Source: Siphonodentalium dalli (lineage: Eukaryota; Mollusca; Scaphopoda; Gadilida; Siphonodentaliidae). From it: 64,000 bases of DNA. The position numbers were made by a program, and so were the translations under genes. The stretch covers positions 42,507,503 through 42,571,502 of the forward strand of contig CP136065.1 in the NCBI GenBank assembly GCA_032622095.1, in the 5' to 3' direction. Below the pieces are notes generated by a model. It did no database searches. It saw nothing but the letters and a program-made list of their open reading frames with translations, and was not told the DNA's origin. Every line of letters begins with the position of its first letter. Position 1 is the stretch's first letter. Below are positions 10,407-23,282 of this stretch, in pieces.

Positions 10407-10978
10407 AACAAACAACCACAATAGGACACCTCCACTTTTATTTATCTGCCGTCTGCATTATTATCTTAACATCCCTCCGAATCAATAATATACAATTCCT
10501 ATATGCACACTTTTTAACTGACAGGGAAAATCCATTTAGCATAGAACGGGTTAAACAATCTTCTGTCAGACGTTCTGGAAATGAACCACATGAATCCGGA
10601 ACATTTTGTTTTATTTTCCTAATAAATTATATTAGCATTGATGACCAACGAAGAGCGTTTATTATCAGCTCAGATCATATGTGGGGGATATATGCACACC
10701 GATGTGATTTGACACGAGGAGTGTCATGTGATAGGTGCCGCTGACATAAGATGACTTAAAGGTGCACTAATAATTAGCAACAAAGACCGATTATTATCAA
10801 CTTCAAATATAGAGGTAACCTTCTTCGTCTTCTTTCCTTCTCCTCCCCCTCCTCTCCACTCATCCTTATCCATCGCTTGCAACATGAATTGATTGCTTCT
10901 TTGTCGTCTTGTTATCGAAGGAGGCTGAGCGCTAGGGACGAGTCCATATCCAACTTACCAAGTAATAACCTCTATTTA
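10407..10978. other. Unannotated intergenic DNA
   Basis: Mostly AT-rich with a CT-rich patch at 10835-10860. I see no reading frame or motif of note. It precedes the lectin gene by a few hundred bases and may hold its promoter, but no convincing TATA box or initiator was identified. Confidence 0.35.
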
Positions 10979-11079
10979 TTCCGTTATAACGAAATATTAT
11001 TTCGACATCGAGATCTCATTTCGTTATAACGAAATATTATTTTGTTATAACGAAATATTATTTTGTTATAACGAAATAA
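10979..11079. repeat. Short palindromic TTCGTTATAACGAA repeats
   Basis: Four occurrences of the self-complementary TTATAACGAAAT motif, three of them in a 21-bp tandem run ending in a short A tract. Similar short repeats are scattered in bivalve genomes. Confidence 0.8.
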
Positions 11080-11284
11080 AAAAAAGAGTTCACTTGTCAC
11101 CTCCAGGGCTATGTCGTGCGGGATTTGGATTTCATATATTGATTTAAATAATAAACAGTGGCATGAAGCCACAAGGCTGCATTATCGATTGATATTGTGT
11201 CTGGGTTTCGACGTCAAGTTTATCCCTCGCTGTCAGTCGCTTGCAAATTTTGTTCTGGTACGTAGGAATTCCCTGCAATACAAT

Positions 11285-11593
11285 ATGCATAAAATTATAC
11301 TCATGTGCATTATGCTTGGATTGGCGGCATTAACTGTGATAACCAACGTGTATTCAGAAGACACTGTGTTTTGTCAAGCAAGGGGTTTAACTCAAGTCGC
11401 TGGGCTCTTGGCGATCAACGTTTATCGTGAAGTCGGAGTGTCCAACATTAAGCGTTGTCAACGCGCATGTGCATATGACGTAAACTGTCGTGATTTCTAT
11501 TTCGATTACAAACGGAAGGTCTGCTTCATGGAGGGCGATCAAGGGACAGCTCGTGAAATTACTGGCGTGTACCGCGGACCGAAGGAATATTTG
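11285..11593 (+). CDS. Exon 1: signal peptide and PAN/apple domain
   Basis: Start chosen at the ATG opening a classical signal peptide (MHKIILMCIMLGLAALTVIT, then NVYS; cleavage near residue 24). The mature part has Cys at 30, 58, 62, 68 and 80. The C-x3-C-x5-C-x11-C core, with CRDFYFDY between Cys68 and Cys80, is the PAN/apple signature. PAN domains mediate protein or carbohydrate binding in secreted proteins. The exon ends at TTG before GTAAGT (donor at 11594), phase 0, 103 codons. The frame upstream remains open to 11111, but that part lacks secretory character and is probably 5' untranslated. Confidence 0.85.
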
Positions 11594-11825
11594 GTAAGTC
11601 CATCTATACCACACATACCATATGATACCAATATAAATCATGCCTGTCTGAAATCCACATGTGCATCTGAGGCCAGAGGTTTGGTGCCATGATTTCTCAG
11701 TCGGAGAACCAAACGAAGAACCCAAACAGAATCAAAATAAAGAGCCAAATTCACATGCAACATAACACGTTTCTAAATGTTGTCCTGGAGGGAGAACTAA
11801 TATGACCTGTGTCACGGCGGGGAAT

Positions 11826-12309
11826 CACGTGGTTTCGATGTTGGTCAGTACCACACATTCAAAATGGCAGAGGCGAATGCAAACGCACAAGCACATAATA
11901 TATGAGGAACTGACACAAAACATGGCAGTTTAATTGTTATGAGCACATGCTGGTTTATTTTAAAAACAAGTTAAGATACCTTATTTGTTCGGAAATACTC
12001 AGTAGTTTACTATAACATTCTGACCAAAGTTGCAAGTCGGAGGTTCGTGCAATACACCAGTCCATACCTCTTGGAGAATCCTTCGACTGACAACTTTGGT
12101 CAGAAGGTTAGAGAAACCAACTGTGAGTTTGGACACAAATGAGATATCAGCTTTTTGACAAAAAAGTATAGCATATGCTCGAACCTGCCAAAATACTATG
12201 TAAAAAGAATTATCATAGTTTAATACCGTTTTCTTCGTTTCTGGTCGCGTTTGCGATCTCATCGGCCATTTTGAATGCGTAATACTCATCAACTCGAAAC
12301 CACACGTGT
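11826..12309. mobile_element. MITE with about 65-bp inverted ends
   Basis: The left end, starting CACGTGGTTTCGATGTTGGT and passing through ATTCAAAATGGC, is repeated inverted at the right end near 12245-12309. About 480 bp long with no coding capacity. An inner inverted pair (GACCAAAGTTG / CAACTTTGGTC, 12021-12103) is also present. Target duplication not resolved. Confidence 0.7.
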
Positions 12310-12718
12310 GTTTAATTACGAAGACTGTCCAGTTTAAAAATGATACGGTCAGTTGGAGATAGATCAGAAACCAATATTAGGTATACATATATATATGTAT
12401 CACATTACTATGAAGATTTGTGTGGTTTTTTGAAAAATATGTTGACCCCAACAACATGAAAGTATCAGAACACCAGTCCAGAAGTATCAGCTTTGGTTAA
12501 TGGTCATTAAACAAACGTGTTCTCTCAACTATATTTGTCCCACACGTAAATATCATGACAACCCTCATTAAGTTGTGTAATATCTTCACCATTTATAATT
12601 TCCGCCATGGTTCAGTAAGTGCACTATCATAAACATTTGAGTCATTTTTCAAACATATTTGATGTCTAGTTTGGGAATCGTCCCTGCATTGTTGAGGTTA
12701 TATGGTATCAGCCAATAA

Positions 12719-13131
12719 GGGTACGTTCACACACTGGCAAGTTTGCACGGCATTTTTTTGCAGGCATTTTCTGATAGAAAACCCTATTGTGCCAGAATAT
12801 GAACGCCAACATGCTTATAAAATGCATATTTACCAAAGCTAACGACAAGAGGGGTAACATTTCGGTAGTTCCACCTGTAACGGTGCTACTAACACATTAT
12901 TTTAAAAGATTGATTCTTGCGAGATAATTGCATGCTATTTACAAGCAAATATTGACAGCATCGTTGCTAGTGGAACTACATAGTAGATACTTATCATGTG
13001 TGGTTAGCGGTGTTACCGATGCATTTTTATATTTATCGTTCCGTTCATACATGTATTCTTACACCACATGGTTTTCTATGATACAGTGCCCGAAAAAATG
13101 GCGTGAAAACTTGCCAATGTATGAACGTACC
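12719..13131. mobile_element. PIF/Harbinger-like MITE, 413 bp, TAA target duplication
   Basis: Terminal inverted repeats GGGTACGTTCACACACTGGC and (inverted) GGTACGTTCATACATTGGC, each continuing with AAGTTTKCACG. The element is flanked by TAA at 12716-12718 and 13132-13134. A 3-bp TWA duplication with GG-starting ends fits PIF/Harbinger. A second GGG-CCGTTTACA end begins immediately after the right TAA. Confidence 0.8.
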
Positions 13132-13599
13132 TAAGGGCCGTTTACATTGGTTTAGATCTGTGTACATTTCTACACGTACACAAGTGTAAACCGTTAGGTA
13201 CTACAATGCACACAGATGAAAACGGTAATCGTTCCTGTGAGCAAAAATCGAATCGGTTATAAGTCATGGTCAACACCGATGTATTGCGACAGGCAAATCG
13301 GATTTTATTAATCATTACTCGGACCTGGCGTATTTATGTGCTAAATCTTTGTTAGTTCAACACACCAATTAACCTATTCCATGGCATCAGATGATTCACT
13401 GAGGTGATCACATTTAAGTACTTGGTGTATATATGGCCAAGCAAACATCTGGGGCAATTTTGCATTTTTCTGAAACCGAAATCAGAAACTCGGTTCGCAT
13501 CCAGAAGCAAGGAATCGCGGAATGACCCACATTTTTTTATACGGCTTCAACGGTTTCTGAAATTTCGCGTCGTATTTCATTATCAATGTTCAATCCTCG

Positions 13600-15220
13600 T
13601 GAAATTCCTCGAGGGGAGGGGGTGTCAAGTTGGAAATTCCCAACACTTGGAAAGCTGGGGGCCAATCTTGATGTTTGCGATTTTCATGTTCATATTTCAA
13701 AAATTTCACACTGGGCCGATCATGGTACTGTATGGTCCTGCACCCCCTCGGTGCAGAAAAAGCTGAAGGGGTCGAGACACAAGTTTTAAAATAACTTAGA
13801 AACGGCACTCTCCCACGAGTTAGATCACTATAGTTCGCAGAGACGTGGGGACAGGGGGGGGGGGTTGGGGTGTCTCACCCCCCCCCAACTTTGGTCAAAA
13901 TTTTCAACAGTTGGAAATTTCATACCTGCCAAAACATTAGAAAGTTTACACCAACAATAGGTTGAAAATATTCTTGTAGTTTGATTTCCAAACAATTTAT
14001 TGCGGGGAATTAATTGTTTTGGACCAATATTTGCATATTTTCCAATTTTTAGTAAAAACTTTGGACTGAAATGTTCATCAGTTGGAAATTTTCCAACCTT
14101 ATGGGGATGACAGGTTGGAAATTTCCAACACTTGGAAAAGTTGTGTCCTGGTACCTCCCCCGTGGTCAGTCAAATACTGCTAGTTAATTTAAGAAAACAA
14201 TATTGTCATACATTTGGTTAACATTGTCATTGGAATTGTCATCAGTTGGAAATTTTCCAACTCGAGGAAGGCTTGAGGCTATAGTCTAGATGCTAGGATT
14301 TTGTGATTTTCTTGTTCAGATTTCAAAATTTTCCTACACCGGGCCGAACCATGGTCGACCCGGTGTGTCATTGTCCCTCCCCCGTGGCCAATTCAAAACT
14401 GTTAATTAGTTAAAGAAAATAATCAACAATTTTAATACATTTGGTCAAACTTGTGGCCTGAATTGGTCATCAGTTGGAGAATTTTCCAACCTGATGGGGA
14501 GCATGAGGTTTGAAATTTGCAACACTAGGAAAGCTTCAGTTGAGGCAAGTCTAGATGCTAGGATTTGCGATTTTCTTGTATATATTTCAAAAAATTTCTC
14601 ACACAGAGCCGAACAACCATGGTCAGCCGGTGTGTCCTGGTCTCTTGTCTGTAGCCGTGTGCATTTGTCTGGAGTCAGACCACTAGATGTTAGGATTTAT
14701 GCAATTTTTCAGGTTAAAATATCTGAATGTTCTCATACCGGGAATATGGAACCATGGTTTATGAATATAAGGGTATTAGGCCTGAACACTGAGGTGCAAG
14801 GAGGGTGCAAATGGAATTATGGAAAACTTTTGTTTGGTCTGATTCTGATTTCAGGGGGGGGGGTGTGCAGTTGGAATTTGCCAAGGTGGATACCCCCCCC
14901 CCCAACGGAGACCCTCTAGCCACGTCCCTGTATAGTTGTTAGGATTTAGGCAATTTCCAGGATCTCAAAAATTTCTCAGACCTTGCTCAGACCCAGTTGA
15001 TCCAGTATGGATTACTTATCCATTCATAACAGGATACATACACAGCTATCATCCAGGTATGTGAGGGAAAAGTTGGGAAAAAATAAAACTCAAGGGGAGG
15101 GGTGCAAATGGAATTATGCAAGCTCGTGGGATTGTTGTTCTGGTTCAAGGGGAGGAAGTGCAGTTTGAAATTCCAATATGGAAATCCCCCCCTCACGGAG
15201 ACCTTAAAGGCACGTCCCTG
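13600..15220. repeat. Degenerate tandem repeat rich in GTTGGAAATTTCCAAC palindromes
   Basis: Diverged units share a 16-17-bp near-palindrome, GTTGGAAAWTTTCCAAC-like (near 14081, 14113, 14247 and 14470, weaker at 13630 and 13907), plus GATGCTAGGATTT, a CATGGTC-CCGGTGTGTC block and GGGTGCAAATGGAATTATG. Poly-G and poly-C tracts occur at 13853-13888 and 14854-14900. The unit ends CCACGTCCCTG, which recurs at 39.1 and 50.3 kb. Open frames here have no recognisable protein. Confidence 0.7.
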
Positions 15221-15689
15221 TGCGACATACAAATGTAGATCAAATCGCTTTGGTCAGCTGATAGTGGATTATTTTGCTGTTGCCTGGCCTAAACTAACGA
15301 GAACTCATAGTGAATTATCCGTTACCAGAGTGCTGACGAGCGCACGTTCACTGCCAGTAATAATGTTGTGATCACAGTAATGTGTGACATAAGAATTCAC
15401 ACATTTCTGTAGACAGATCGTACAAATATCAGCCTCACTATCGATGCAGTCTGAGAAGAATTTTGAACTAAATAATAATAGTGCATACTTTTGTATCAGA
15501 ACTCAGTGGACACCATATATTGATAATAGTTAGGAATAGGGTATACTACATGCAATTATAGTATTTAGTGTTATATTTGTCAACTTTGTTTGTATTTAAA
15601 CCTAATGTGAATTCGTGTCTGGTTTAATGGGTGCAGTTAGACATTCTGGTGTAAACATTATTTGCTCCCAATACAAAACTAGAGGTGTG

Positions 15690-16165
15690 ACTGTCCCAAT
15701 GGGACTAATGATACCCCCCGTGTTTTTAAAATTCTAAGATGTTTCACATGTCAGTAAACATTTTGTTAAAATAATAAAATAACAGTTCCCATTGCAGGTG
15801 CACAACCCTAACCCTAATCTTAAACCTATTGACCGAAAAATTTAGGAATAAAAGCTCGGACAAAATTATGCATGTTGCAAAAAAAAGGCGTCATAATTGC
15901 AGGTGCACAGGTTCCCATGGTACTAAATATCTGTGCCAAGTTTTAAACAAATTGACCTAAAAATGTAGGGATAAAAGCTCGGACAAAATTATACATGTTG
16001 CGAAATTTTTCTAAGTCGAAAAAAGGGGGATAACTGCACCAAAAAAAGTCAGAAAACGACTCAGAAAAACTCCGGACAAATTTGTGTCCACGGACGGACG
16101 GACAAGCTGATTCCAGTATACCCCCACAACTTCGTTGCGGTGGGGGGGGGGGGGGGGGTATACAA
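15690..16165. repeat. Dispersed repeat bounded by ATACCCCCC inverted ends
   Basis: Begins near GATACCCCCCGTG (15708) and ends with the inverted TGGGGGG...TATAC (16141-16163), preceded by ACGGACGGACGGAC and CTGATTCCAGTATACCC. An internal segment, ATAAAAGCTCGGACAAAATTA, occurs twice (15848, 15972). It looks like a non-autonomous mobile repeat; class unknown. Confidence 0.6.
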
Positions 16166-16899
16166 AATTAATATTTCAACAAAATGCTGATGGATGATTA
16201 TGTGTGATTGGAATGGGATGAGACAAAAGCCTATTGTGGATTTTGTAAAAGTCCTCTCCCAGATCGCTCAAATTTCTCGAACGATAAAAGGCCGTTCGGG
16301 CGAGTCAGGCGAGAATTTTTGCTGGTTTGTTACTTTAGATAACTCAGGGGTGAATTTAATATAGATCACACTCAACAACAGACAGCAAGAGATAAAATCA
16401 GAAGTGTAGTGCGGTAAGATTTGGGAAATGAAGATAACCAATGAAAATACTATGATTTTCCCTAATGGAAATTTCGGGTGAATCTTCGCGTATAGGGTTA
16501 TTTCTGATAATAATATGACCATACGCTAGCGTAATTAACGAACCAAATCAAAACCACTCATATGAGGGTAGCTGAGGCTTTTTTTTTTTATCAAAATCAG
16601 TGTATAGATTCTCTGGTATTGCCTCCAAATAAGATTCACATAAGGCTATATTTCCTGGGTTCGTCGAATAAATGGACCCCAATTGTAATTTCGAGTATAC
16701 TTTAGGCAAATCGTACTTCCGGGTATAGTCTTGATCGACAGCTAGACAATTCATGGTTATAAACTACTACTACCAACATCAAAGTGAAAATAGTTATACC
16801 TTGTCGAGATGGGAACGGAAACATCTTTAATGAATTTAACCAATTTATTTCTTTTCTTGACGCTGGGTGAGCACTACGTCGGAGATACTATACAGAGAA

Positions 16900-17610
16900 G
16901 CGTGTCCATTTCATAGCTGTTCATTTCATTCAAATGTGTCACCGTGTCGATTTCAACGAAAATCGGCGAACAACGTCATCTTGTAACTTTCCCCATTGAC
17001 CGAGTTCGCCTGAATGTATTTTCTGCTTTGTTCATAATTATGTGTTTCCTTTCGAATCCATAAAATAGTATATTTATGGATTATCACATGCATGTATGTA
17101 CTATATTGTCTTATGATAACAATTGATTCCTTATTAAATATATGTTATTTCGTTTCGCACAGTACCGCACCGTACCAAGTGCTGTACATTAAATGCCACA
17201 TTCGCACAGTAGAACGGTAAATTCGTGATGACATTCTTAATATATTTCATATCAGGAATTTCGATTACTTTTCACTCGCCCCGATATGTGTAGACTGTAG
17301 TTACTATAGTGTCGTTATTTATTGTGTCTTATTTTCTCAATAAACGGTAAACTAACGCTACGAATGAACTTACATTGTAATTATATGTTCATAATTCTCA
17401 TTTGCAATACCAGTAATCGAAAGACACAGTAACAAGATTTTCCGATTACGACATTAATGCTTTAAGCCTACCGATCTACTGTGCGACAAACGTGGTCGCT
17501 AAAATCAAAACAGCTGCGTCGTATTAGATAATAATTGGTGACGTCACAAAATCAGATATAGTTTAAATACGACCCAAAGTGTCCGGCTTTGGTTCGTTAT
17601 TGTGTTTGGT
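16900..17610 (+). mobile_element. Dispersed element A, plus copy, with nested 285-bp MITE
   Basis: This roughly 700-bp stretch is found again inverted at 44870-45510, with landmarks such as TTTCCTTTCGAATCCATAAA, GTACCAAGTGCTGTACATT and GGTGACGTCAC. Inside it, 17202-17486 is bounded by inverted 16-mers (TCGCACAGTAGAACGG and CCGATCTACTGTGCGA), so the repeat includes a smaller MITE-like unit. Confidence 0.8.
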
Positions 17611-18454
17611 AGAGCATATATCAGTTCCGATCTTGAGGCCTATGGTATAAATGGCATTCTAACAGGTAATGATGGGCTGTCTCAACAACACGCATGCACA
17701 AAATTGGTAATGAGATCGAAATTACTACATTTCAGTCTCAATCGCGTGTGGTATACTTGGCATTTGCGACTATGCCAATGATAGTAGTAGGGGTGTGCAC
17801 ATGTGTATACACGACCGTCAGTTGACTCTTTAAACTTGTCCAGGTTGGTACAATTTCCCACACACTCTGGTAGTCTATTCCAATCGCTTATTAGAAATTT
17901 TAAAGATGCATAACCCGAGTTAACACTCGCAAATTACTATTTCCTTGGATTCGGGGGTAAAAAATATTGTATTCGAGTCGAGGAACCAACCCATCAAAGT
18001 CCAGAGTGATCAGATATCGATTTTTGAAATCTATTATCTTTCACCACCGATAATTTTTAATGGCCCAGTAAACGGTTGACGAGAAGACGGTCTAGGACCA
18101 AATTGCGGATGAAGATGGATAACTCTAAATTAAAGTGGCTTTTTTGTGTCAGATATTTGACAAACCTGCAAAATTTCGTTGAACAAAATTTGATAAATAA
18201 CAAGTTTTGGGCAATTTTTGTACTTTAGTTGACTGCACGGTTAGCATTAATTTTGGACATTTGAGATTTTGGGATTAAAAAAACATTGTTGTTGTTGGAA
18301 TCTGGTGATATGGTGATCATCGAATCGGATTGAGTATATTTAAGCTGTTTCTTCCCGTTGGTGTAACATTTATAATTTAATATCTAAAATCCAAATTGTG
18401 GTTTCGAACTTTATATTATACCTTTAAAATAATAATATGTGTTACCTTATACAG

Positions 18455-18554
18455 GATGACACACATCCATGCGCCTCGAATGTGTGCACATCAAGCCAGA
18501 CATGCTTGCCAACGGGGACTGCACTTGCCGGGTACAGATGTTCACAGGTGAACG
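18455..18554 (+). CDS. Exon 2: short Cys-rich EGF-like segment
   Basis: Acceptor TTATACAG precedes GATGAC; donor is ACG|GTGAGT at 18555. 100 bases, entering in phase 0 and leaving in phase 1. It encodes DDTHPCASNVCTSSQTCLP and then GYRC, with Cys at protein positions 109, 114, 120 and 132: a truncated EGF-like pattern (C-x4-C-x5-C ... GYxC). An alternative donor CAG|GTGAAC at 18548 would leave phase 0 and would not match exon 3, so the later donor is preferred. Confidence 0.75.
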
Positions 18555-18989
18555 GTGAGTACATCAACGGGTTTGCTCCAACAATTTGGAATATGGAATT
18601 CCAATGCAGCACCACTGATGTGAAACAAATATTTTCCAATGTCCTTGTTAGTAGAATGTTGGAGTGAGTGAGATGTAGCTTCGTGTGTCTGCATGTACAT
18701 AAATGTCTCAGGGTTCCAGACATCCAGTTACAACAACAACAACAACAACTGGGCCACACTTGACACTTGTCCAATTGCAAGGATAGGAGGCGTGGTCTGT
18801 CTGTTTGTTATCGCTACTTGTCAATGCATTGTCCGGTCACGCGACCTGTTGTCGCTATCTAATCTCCTTATCAGGTGAATAACCCGTGCGCTTTGAGAAA
18901 TTACGACGAATGCAAGGTCTGTTGTTTTGCGGTTAGATATCAACTTATATCATGGACGAACATGACTTTTGGAACTCAAAAATATCTTT

Positions 18990-20400
18990 TGAGGGCATGG
19001 GTGAGGCCCGGCCACACATACCCCATAGAAACACCACCACCGCTCCCCCGGGGTACCATCCGGACGGGTGAAAATGGGGTATGGACCATTTTCGAGAACG
19101 GGAAGGATTTCGGCGAATTTGACGGCATGAATGGGTGGCCCGCCCAAAAATACGATAGAAACATCACCCCTCACCCCGGGAGAACTGGTGTATGGACCAT
19201 TTTCTAGAACGGTAAGGATTTAGGCTAATTAATTTGGCAGCAGGAGTGGGTGGCCCGATCAAAATACACCATAGAAGCCCCCCACCCACCCCTCACCCGC
19301 GGGGGGGGGGTGCCACAGAGGAGGTGGAAATGGGTTACGTCCAAATACCGAATAGAAACACCCCAGACCTCACCCCCGGGGAAGGGTACCTCAAATAACC
19401 CCTATAAACACTCCACCCCTCACATCCGGGCGGGGATGGGGTGGGTTACCACCCGAGGGGTGAAGATGGGATATGGACCATGTTCGAGAACGGTAATGAT
19501 TTCGGTCAATTTGACGACAGGGGTGTGTGGCCCGCTCCAAATATCCCCTAGAAACATCCTACCATCATCCCTGGAGGGTACCACCCTGCTGGGGTGAAAA
19601 TGGGGTATGGAGCATTTTATTCCTTATTCGCAAAAATACATGCCTCTGCCGGTCAATATAACGGTATGTGTAGGTGGCCCGCCCCAAATACCCCATAGAA
19701 ACACCCCACCCCTCACCCGGGTGTCGGAATGGGGTATGGACCTTTATCGAGAAAGGTAAGAATTTCGGCCAATATGACGGCATTGGTGGGCGGCCAGCCC
19801 TCAAATATAGTCCATAGAAACACCCCCACCCTCACCGCGGGTGGTTCTACCTGAGCGGGTGAAAATGGGGTATGTACCCCGGGTGCACGTTGGGGTGTTT
19901 CTACGGGGGCATTTGGGGTGTGCCACCCACCGTTCTCGAAAATGGTCCATACCCCATTTCACCCGGGTGAGGGTGTTTCTAGGGGGTAATTGGAGCGGGC
20001 TACCCACTCCTGACGTCAAATGGTCCATATCCCATTTTCACCTCCTGTGGTGGTTCCACAGGGTTGAGGGGTGGGCTGTTTATATGGGACATTTGAGCGG
20101 GCCATCCATCCATGTCGTCAAATTGGCCGAAATCCTTACCGGTCTCGAAAATGGCCCATATCCCATGTTTACCCCCTCGGGTGGCATCCCCCCGGATGTG
20201 AGGGGTGTGGTGTTTCTATGGGTTATTTGGGGCGGCCCATACCATCAAAATTGGCCGAAATCCTTACAGTTCTCCAAAATGGTCCATACTCCATACCATT
20301 CCCCCCAGGGTGGCCGTTACCCCCCCCCCCCACCCCGGGTGAGGGCTGGTGTGTCTCTGGTGGGTATTTGCGGGCCACCAACCCATGCGTCAAATTGACC
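18990..20400. repeat. Degenerate minisatellite with inverted right half
   Basis: Units of roughly 110-140 bp contain CCCCATAGAAACACC, CACCCGGG, GGGGTATGGACCATTTTCGA and GGTGGCCCGCC. They run in one direction to about 19840 (ATGGACCATTTT near 19083, 19190, 19472, 19600 and 19736) and in the opposite direction afterwards (AATGGTCCATA near 19938, 20018, 20150 and 20278). Long open frames here on both strands are products of the repeat. Confidence 0.88.
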
Positions 20401-20754
20401 GAAAGAGACCTTTTTGTGAATAAGGAATCAGTTTAAAAAGTTATGTTCGTGTCTAACGTGTCAAACTTATCAGTCCGATCCATCCATGCTCTCAGTCGCC
20501 AAAGCGACATCCGAACGAGCGAATTGCAAACAAACATATATAATAGAAATCATCCATCACACTGGCACATACTTTGTTAGAATTTATCTTATAAGTACCG
20601 ACATCGCCTCCTCCTCCAGACTCTCCTGCATGTACATTGAGTGACAAACGCCCTTGCATAAACGCCTCCCCAATTAAAAATAAACACTCCCATATACGCG
20701 AAGAAACAACATCAAAACTGGGCGAATAAAATCGACCGAATAATTAAACCCACA

Positions 20755-21160
20755 AAACTAGGTTTTAGTCAAACCTGGGGTAGAGTGGTTTAACTTTGAT
20801 GATTTTTCAAAGTATATTTAAAGGTATATTTTCGAGACCAGACGTATGGTACGTATAAATCATATATACCGAAGCTTATACTGATGATTATATAGCCAAT
20901 TCACCACAAACAATTAGTAATATTACCATAACTTTATCACGTCAATAAAACCTAGTTTTAATTGAGATCGAATTCCACAAAATAAAACTGAGTTTATCAC
21001 AAAACTGAGTTTAACTATACTAAAACCCAGTTTTACTCCCATAAAACCTAGTTTTACTACAGTAAAACCAAGTTTTACTCCTACTTAAACCTAGTTTAAA
21101 CTGGAGTAAAACCTGGTTTAGAATAAAACCTAGTCTAAACTAGAGATGCCGATTCGGACC
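20755..21160. repeat. AAACCTAGTTT-type inverted-repeat element
   Basis: Many close copies of AAAACCTAGTTTTA and its reverse complement between 20757 and 21140, ending in CTAGAGATGCCGATTCGG, which resembles the end of the element at 40.96 kb (GGAGATGACGAATCGGG). Likely a related fold-back element. Confidence 0.55.
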
Positions 21161-22747
21161 CATGTTCTCATTGCTACAGTAAAACAATTTTGAAAACCAA
21201 ATACAACATATAAGCTATGCTTATATATATACTAAAAAGTTATTAGGACAACGTCCAAACGTCGAGTAGGCTATATAACAAACATTTATGGCGCGTCCAC
21301 ATGTACCTGCAAGAAAATATCTGCAAGAAAATATCAGGTACAATTGTACACTGATATTTTCTTCTGCAAAGATTGAGCCCATGAGAACGCGGCGGTCTTG
21401 AACGCGTTAATTGAGCTCAATCAGAACAGTATTAGTCGAGCTGGTTCATTGGCACAATGTCTTTAATGCTGCACCAACGCAGCTCCCGTCATGAAATTAG
21501 ACTTGTTGCCAAATCTGCATTTAGAGTAAACTGGATATCTGGAATTCCATGGTTACTCATGTGTAAGAATTGGACGACATGCATGTTCTTGAGCAGAGCG
21601 AAGTAGTTATACAATCTAAATAACCAAGGCTGTAGTTACATCCTTAATAAAAATCACAAAAACTCAAAAGTGATATCATTTGTGATCTGGTACACTCATT
21701 GGTTTAACAGTTCAAATAAATTAATTTTTGGTAGCAAAAACTGTGTTTGTGTTGAAAACCAGGAAATGTCGTTTGACTCGTTTCGTAATAAGTGTGACAA
21801 AATGCACAACACGATTTCTTTTCTAAGAAATAAAGGCACCAGTGTATCTCTTACTAATGAGTTATATATAAATTCCGGGATATAAAATAATAAACATGAA
21901 TCGAAGACACTTGTCCGGAAACACTTCTATCAATTAATAGCGCCCGCTCTCCCGCGGCGAAGCCGCGGAAGCGAAGCGACCAGGGTATACGTATGCGAAT
22001 ATGAGATATATACTAATCGACTTTTTCGGCCCAATCTAAAAATAAATTGAAATCACCTAAAATAGGATAATTTATTCATAACTCAAAGGTCAGCGGAGTC
22101 CAAAAATGATTGTTGGCGACGGCCGCCATTTTGTATTAATTAATGCCACCTAAAATGTGTTTCACAATTGGGCAAAATGCTCCAGGGCAAAAATAAAAAA
22201 CTTTGATCTAGCAACTGTTAGCTATACTTCATTATATGTAGGAACATCATGCTCCTAAAGCCAAATATATTTTCAAAAAGTGAATGTAAATTGAACAAAA
22301 GCTCTGGTTAACAAAAAAGTTAAATTGCATGAAAAAGTTTTGTTTACATATTTCATAAAATTATTAAAACTATTTACCCCGAAAGAGGAATCTAGCGACC
22401 TTGCTGGCCGTTTACATATTATCTTCAATTTTCTAACGGTATTTCCGCCTAAAAGATTGATAAAATATTCTCAAAGTTCAAGGCCGACAAACGGAAACTT
22501 TAAGTTCCGATTGAAAGATCGCAGAGTCATTTTAAGATTGCTTCTTGGGAAACCAGTAAAGGCGTCATGACATCAAGACGTACATCATGACGTCACTACC
22601 GACACCGGCGCGCAAAATTCCAGACAGGACTGCGTCGATGGCCAGACAGCTGAGACTCGTATTACATGGCAGGCTAAATATCCACATTTACTTTATATGT
22701 GATTATTTACATACATTGTATATATCATTTTCTTGTGTCCCATTATA

Positions 22748-23230
22748 AGGGTGGATACACACATGCATGTAATTTCTGTATGTAAAATACATGTATTTTA
22801 CATGGCCACACCAATAATTGACAACATTAATCACCTGCGCGCGAGCGGTTCATTGTTAACAGGCCAGACAAGTGAGTAGTGCTAAGCGAAGTCAAATTGT
22901 CTTCTATCAGTACATTTAAGGCCAGTCCAAAACATGTCTTCTCTTACGGATGCGGAAATTAGTCAAGTCTGTGTGATATCTGACATCAGAATCCATTCGT
23001 CTGGCATATGTAGGCTTGATGTAGAAAATGTTCAACCATGATGCTTGTTTGGGTGGGGTCTCGAAAGCTTCAAATCGCTAAGGGACTTAGTTGAATGTAT
23101 CGGGCGGAATAATCTGGGCAAGAAGGTACAATATGATATGTTTTACTTAAATAGCTCAGAGTTAGCCACCCCGACTGGTAGCTTTCGGGGTCATATATAG
23201 CCCCTGCATGCGTCGGGGAAATCCTAATCC
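22748..23230 (+). mobile_element. Dispersed element B, plus copy
   Basis: Starts TAAGGGTGGATACACACATG and contains the palindromic ATGTAAAATACATGTATTTT ACAT. The same element is present inverted as two pieces, 40963-41395 and about 25795-25866, so this copy shows the uninterrupted order across the site where the 15-kb interval is inserted (23141-23152, AATATGATATGT). Confidence 0.85.
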
Positions 23231-23282
23231 ACCACTGCTATAAATAAGAGAGGACTGGTAGTTATTTAAATAGAAAGACTAA

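Larger units (their letters stand above)
11594..18454 (+). other. Intron 1 of the PAN/lectin gene
   Basis: Donor GTAAGT at 11594, acceptor TTATACAG at 18447-18454. Contains two MITE-like elements, a degenerate palindrome-rich tandem repeat, a G/C-tract repeat and one copy of an element found inverted at 44.9 kb, listed separately. 16166-16900 and 17611-18454 show no feature I can support. Confidence 0.75.

Noticed and set aside
15800-15820. Telomere-like CCCTAACCCTAA
   Set aside because: Only two hexamers inside a dispersed repeat.
16548-16754. 68-codon minus-strand frame (begins MNCLAVDQD)
   Set aside because: No recognised domain, no splice or promoter support; could be chance.
18875-20436. 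Long proline/glycine-rich frames, up to 185 codons
   Set aside because: They follow the degenerate inverted minisatellite and have no recognisable domain.
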